Position numbers and translations under genes: made by a program. Under the pieces are notes generated by a model. It was not told the origin of the DNA. It was given only the letters and a program-made list of their open reading frames with translations, and made no database searches. A DNA stretch of 9,773 bases. It comes from Ignavibacteria bacterium (GTDB lineage: Bacteria; Bacteroidota; Ignavibacteria; Ignavibacteriales; Melioribacteraceae). The stretch spans positions 1 through 9,773 of the forward strand of contig DAIEQT010000382.1 of assembly GCA_027347545.1 (NCBI GenBank), read 5' to 3'. Below, piece after piece: positions 7,214-9,773 of this stretch (within the stretch, counting starts at the first letter, position 1; each line of letters starts with the position of its first letter).

Positions 7214-7249
7214 GATCAAGATTAAGATCACGATCAAGAGCATGATCAA
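7214..7249. repeat. Six-copy hexamer tandem repeat (consensus GATCAA)
   Basis: Six consecutive 6-bp units follow the consensus GATCAA. Units 1, 4 and 6 are exact, unit 2 is GATTAA, unit 3 is GATCAC and unit 5 is GAGCAT. The array lies in the 59-bp gap between the aldolase stop and the thioesterase start and is not translated in the frame of either gene. It ends 16 bases before the thioesterase start codon. Confidence 0.75.
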
Positions 7250-7265
7250 AAAGTGAGAAGATAAG

Positions 7266-7712
7266 TTGGGAAAACAGAATTATAAACATAGTATAATTGA
7301 AGTCGTTCGCTTCCACGAAGTAGATATGCTTGGTGTTTGCAACAATGCGGTTTATTTCAACTACTTTGAAGATGCACGGATTAAATACATTCAAGATTTG
7401 ATCAAGAATTATTCTCTCAGGGAAATTATGGCGGGGCATTCATTCTTCATAATGGCGCACAATGAAGCCGATTACATTGAACCAGCTTTGCTGGAAGATG
7501 AATTAATTGTTTACACACGTCTGAATTTTATTAAAAATTCTTCGTTTGGTTTCCGGCATCTAATTGAAAAGAAAACTAACGGAAAAATCATTACTCACGG
7601 AGGTGGAGTTTTTGTTCACATTAATAAGGAAACAAAAACACCTCTACAGCTTCCTAAAGAGTTTTATGATGCTGTGCAAGATTTTGAACCAGATGTAGAA
7701 ATCATAAAATAA
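7266..7712 (+). CDS. Hotdog-fold acyl-CoA thioesterase (4HBT/YbgC/FadM-like)
   Basis: This 148-residue cytosolic protein has the single hotdog domain of the 4-hydroxybenzoyl-CoA thioesterase family, which hydrolyses acyl-CoA or acyl-ACP thioesters. The active-site region reads RFHEVDMLGVCNNAVYFNYF (15-34), with D20 at the position of the catalytic aspartate and the following helix FEDARIKYIQDL. The start is taken as TTG at 7266, because an in-frame TGA lies 12 bases upstream and the next ATG (7326) would remove the catalytic strand. AGAAG at 7256-7260 can serve as ribosome binding site. It sits 59 bp after the aldolase gene and may be the last gene of the forward cluster. Its stop is directly followed by the stop of the opposing gene. 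The substrate is unknown. Confidence 0.88.
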   Translation: MGKQNYKHSIIEVVRFHEVDMLGVCNNAVYFNYFEDARIKYIQDLIKNYSLREIMAGHSFFIMAHNEADYIEPALLEDELIVYTRLNFIKNSSFGFRHLIEKKTNGKIITHGGGVFVHINKETKTPLQLPKEFYDAVQDFEPDVEIIK

Positions 7713-8843
7713 TTAGCGAATAAGAAAGAGTAAAAAAGCTCCGCTCAAAATCATGATTGTAATCCATCGCGCCCAATCTGGTTTTTTCTGCTTCAAAGTT
7801 CCCCAGCTTTTCGCTATAATCATCATAAAGGCTACCATTATAATTGTTACGATAGAAGCTTCCAGAACATTTAATTTATCATCGTAAATAAAGGCAAGAC
7901 TTTTTCCCCAGAATATATCGCGGTACAACAATTGGAGATGCAGCCAGTAAACGAGTAACGATTCTCGGCTCACATCAAGCAAAATGGAATTGTAGTTTGG
8001 CTTGTTTTTCAGAAAATACCAGCCGCCTCCGAGTAATGCCATAATCACGCCGAGCCGCTCTATAAAGAAAAATGGATGTGGAATAATTGAGGCGAGATTC
8101 TCCGGGAGGAGGATATTAATCATAAGTACACCAATGAAAAAGAAAGCTATACCAATGATTATCAGTTTTTTGGCGAAGCTTTCTTCGGCATTGTTTTCAC
8201 GAGCTTGCAAATAAAACTTTGCGATATAAGCGCCGCTAAAAATAAAACCCCACCATGGAAAAATTGGGAATTGCGAATTGTGCATTTTATTCAAGTAATT
8301 GGCGAAGAAAAGTGGAATATGCTGGGAAAAATCAATCTTCCAAGCTAAGGGACCGAGTAGCAAAATAATTAGTGTCATCACTCCGCTAAAGTTGAAGAAT
8401 GTTTTGTTGTTTGTGAAAATCATTCTTGCAATCAGAAGTACAAGCAGGCCGGACGCAATGGTTTGTAGAACATCAACAGTAAACAAACTGTTCATATTTG
8501 CGAAAGTGGCGTTGTTAATTATTTTGCTGAAAGAGAAGAACGGGATATGTAGAGAATATGCGGCGAGAAAAACCATTCCAATTCTTGAAAGCCGTTTCCA
8601 AAAATCTCTACCAAATTTTCTTAAATCACCAACGCCTTTGGCGAGTACAAGTACAAAAACCATTCCGCTTGTAAATGTAAATGCGGGGGCTACTAATCCG
8701 TTAATGAATTGCAGATAATTAAACCACCAAGCTTGTTTAATCCCGGGCAGCAATAACGAGTTGAATACGTGCACTTCTATCATTACAACCAAAGCAAGAC
8801 CTTTAAGCAGATCAATGAACAAAGCTCTGTTTTTGCCAGCCAC
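7713..8843 (-). CDS. Multi-pass membrane acyltransferase-like protein (HGSNAT/DUF1624 type)
   Basis: This 376-residue protein has about ten hydrophobic helices. It begins with the family-like RALFIDLLKGLALVVMIEVH (6-25, H25 being the likely key histidine), followed by VAPAFTFTSGMVF (51-63). Later blocks FPIFPWWGFIFSGAYIAKF (192-210) and SRESLLVYWLHLQLLY (292-307) also fit the heparan-alpha-glucosaminide N-acetyltransferase/DUF1624 group. Related proteins move acyl groups to sugars across the membrane; here the substrate is unknown. The start is GTG at 8841-8843, supported by GGAG (complement of 8849-8852) 5 bases upstream; no ATG lies nearby in frame. It is transcribed alone, convergent with the thioesterase gene and divergent from the exonuclease gene. 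An OpgC or other acyltransferase-3 relative is the main alternative. Confidence 0.75.
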   Translation of the reverse strand: MAGKNRALFIDLLKGLALVVMIEVHVFNSLLLPGIKQAWWFNYLQFINGLVAPAFTFTSGMVFVLVLAKGVGDLRKFGRDFWKRLSRIGMVFLAAYSLHIPFFSFSKIINNATFANMNSLFTVDVLQTIASGLLVLLIARMIFTNNKTFFNFSGVMTLIILLLGPLAWKIDFSQHIPLFFANYLNKMHNSQFPIFPWWGFIFSGAYIAKFYLQARENNAEESFAKKLIIIGIAFFFIGVLMINILLPENLASIIPHPFFFIERLGVIMALLGGGWYFLKNKPNYNSILLDVSRESLLVYWLHLQLLYRDIFWGKSLAFIYDDKLNVLEASIVTIIMVAFMMIIAKSWGTLKQKKPDWARWITIMILSGAFLLFLIR

Positions 8844-8934
8844 TAACGCTCCAAAAATTTTGTGAAAAGATAATCAGAATTTTGTAACAAATCATTTTGA
8901 AATTTATTAGTTTGAAGAAAAAAAAGGGGGTCTT
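8844..8934. promoter_or_regulatory. Divergent intergenic region, probable promoters both ways
   Basis: These 91 A+T-rich bases separate two divergent starts, so promoters in both directions are expected. On the plus strand, TTTG (8881-8884) and TTAGTTTG (8907-8914, one mismatch to TAnnTTTG) lie 22 bases apart, slightly wide for a Bacteroidota-type promoter. Eight A then five G (8918-8930) come just before the exonuclease start; the G-run may act as the ribosome binding site. No operator-like palindrome was seen. Confidence 0.35.
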
Positions 8935-9624
8935 ATGAACCTCGTTTTTGATATTGAAACTGTCGGCTATGAATTTGAAAACCTTTCCGAAACCCAGCAA
9001 GAATTTCTTCTCCGTTACGCAGAACAAGAAACCGAATCCACCAAAAAAGAAACCATGATTGAAAGCGCCAAGCGCTGTGTAAGTTTATATCCTTTTACGG
9101 CAAAAATTGTTTGCCTTGCAATGATGAACACCGAGACAAACAAAATAATGGTCCTGTTCGAAAATCAAAGCGAAGAAGCCTGGGAAGCTGAGGAAGATGG
9201 TATTATGTATCAGTCCGCCTCAGAAGAAGAAATACTTACCCGGTTTTGGAAGTATTCTGCTAAGGCGGAAAGGCTTGTATCGTTTAACGGTAGGGGTTTT
9301 GATCTTCCTTTTATAATGTTGCGCTCAGCTATGCTCAAGATTAAACCGAGTAAGAATTTCATTAAGAACAGATTTGATTCTTCTTCTCACATTGATCTCC
9401 TTGAACAATTCACCTTTTACGGTCTAACCAAAAAATTCAATCTGGATTTCTACTGCCACGCTTTCGGAATTGAATCGCCGAAAGAGCAAGGTATAACCGG
9501 AATGGATGTGAAAGAGCTTTACAAAGCCGGAAGAATCAAAGACATTTCAATTTATTGCGGCAAAGATGTTCGGGCAACATATCAACTTTACAAGATTTGG
9601 GATGAATATCTAAACCTAAAGTAA
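8935..9624 (+). CDS. 3'-5' exonuclease, DnaQ-like (PF10108 type)
   Basis: This 229-residue protein has the three exonuclease motifs of the DEDDy class: Exo I FDIET (D6 and E8), Exo II VSFNGRGFDLPF (115-126, with D123) and Exo III YCGKD (207-211, with Y207 and D211). These residues bind the two metal ions that cleave nucleotides from a 3' end. The whole resembles the family annotated as predicted 3'-5' exonuclease related to PolB proofreading domains, sometimes labelled polysaccharide-biosynthesis related by context only. No polymerase domain is attached and the length is usual for the stand-alone form. ATG at 8935 follows a purine-rich AAGGGGG. Its cellular substrate is unknown; repair or RNA/DNA end trimming is plausible. 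Confidence 0.88.
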   Translation: MNLVFDIETVGYEFENLSETQQEFLLRYAEQETESTKKETMIESAKRCVSLYPFTAKIVCLAMMNTETNKIMVLFENQSEEAWEAEEDGIMYQSASEEEILTRFWKYSAKAERLVSFNGRGFDLPFIMLRSAMLKIKPSKNFIKNRFDSSSHIDLLEQFTFYGLTKKFNLDFYCHAFGIESPKEQGITGMDVKELYKAGRIKDISIYCGKDVRATYQLYKIWDEYLNLK

Positions 9625-9645
9625 CTAGAAATTATTTTTTCTCGG

Positions 9646-9674
9646 TTGACCATTAACTTTCGAAGACTTATTTT
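9646..9674 (+). promoter_or_regulatory. Possible sigma-70-type promoter for the edge gene
   Basis: TTGACC (9646-9651) and TATTTT (9669-9674) are 17 bases apart, matching the -35/-10 arrangement with five and four of six consensus positions. A start of transcription near 9681 would give a leader of under 20 bases before the ATG at 9698. No terminator hairpin separates it from the exonuclease gene, so readthrough is also possible. Confidence 0.38.
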
Positions 9675-9697
9675 GAAACAAAAATGAGGAGGAGAAA

Positions 9698-9773
9698 ATG
9701 GTTTTCGATCATTTGATTCAACTTTTGAACTCCCACCAAAGAGAAATCGCTTTATCGTATTATGATCAAGTTA
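9698..9773 (+). CDS. Start of an unidentified gene, cut by the window edge
   Basis: ATG at 9698 follows GAGGAGGAG (9686-9694), the strongest ribosome binding site in the window. The frame is open for 25 codons to the right edge: MVFDHLIQLLNSHQ is followed by a segment ending SYYDQV. The segment looks helical and amphipathic with no signal peptide. The pattern of leucines followed by HQ and a YYDQ block is faintly like the N terminus of UDP-sugar pyrophosphorylases, but this is far too little to name it. Confidence 0.6.
   Translation, partial: MVFDHLIQLLNSHQREIALSYYDQV

Noticed and set aside
7728..7750. Terminator-like GAGCGGAGC with T6 on the minus strand at the end of the acyltransferase gene
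   Set aside because: The possible stem is only three to four pairs including a G-T, too weak to call a terminator.
8299..8718. 139-codon forward frame inside the reverse-strand acyltransferase gene
   Set aside because: The product is low in domain-like character and lies opposite a membrane protein with clear helices and a supported GTG start.
1..9773. CRISPR array, toxin-antitoxin, defence island or prophage
   Set aside because: No regularly spaced repeats, nuclease-plus-sensor gene pairs, integrase or phage genes were seen. The exonuclease stands alone beside an unfinished gene, which is not enough to propose a system.

Overview
The window is A+T-rich bacterial chromosome, densely coded, with thirteen recognisable genes: twelve complete and one cut by the right edge. 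No rRNA, tRNA, CRISPR array, insertion sequence or prophage gene was seen. An apolipoprotein N-acyltransferase (Lnt) points to a Gram-negative envelope. IspF shows isoprenoid synthesis by the MEP pathway. The low G+C, weak Shine-Dalgarno sites, several TTG/GTG starts and overall protein flavour suggest the Bacteroidota/Chlorobiota/Ignavibacteriota group, perhaps an Ignavibacteria-like organism; this lineage call is inference.

Layout. (1) 17-1110: an ECF sigma factor overlapping by 4 bp a two-TM membrane protein that is probably its anti-sigma factor. (2) 1111-1331: a 221-bp intergenic stretch with short AATCCT/AGGATT repeats and a compact hairpin/G-quadruplex element, then a possible promoter. 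(3) 1332-7206: one tightly packed forward cluster, era - EamA-type transporter - acylphosphatase - ispF - dedA family - lnt - threonine aldolase, in which nearly every junction overlaps. A hotdog thioesterase follows after 59 bp that contain a hexamer tandem repeat. (4) 7713-8843: a reverse-strand multi-pass acyltransferase-like membrane protein (HGSNAT/DUF1624 type) whose stop codon directly abuts the thioesterase stop. (5) 8935-9624: a divergently transcribed 3'-5' exonuclease, followed by a possible promoter, a strong ribosome binding site and the first 25 codons of an unidentified gene.

The forward cluster mixes translation/ribosome assembly (Era), isoprenoid precursors (IspF), envelope work (Lnt, DedA) and small metabolic enzymes. 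It looks like a housekeeping operon held together by translational coupling, not a single pathway.

The most notable anomaly is in the acylphosphatase gene. An in-frame TGA sits exactly where the family has a conserved tryptophan, and the missing C-terminal strand, ending FEIRY, is intact in the same frame just downstream. It ends in a stop that overlaps the ispF start. I found no convincing new multi-gene defence, mobile or biosynthetic system here.
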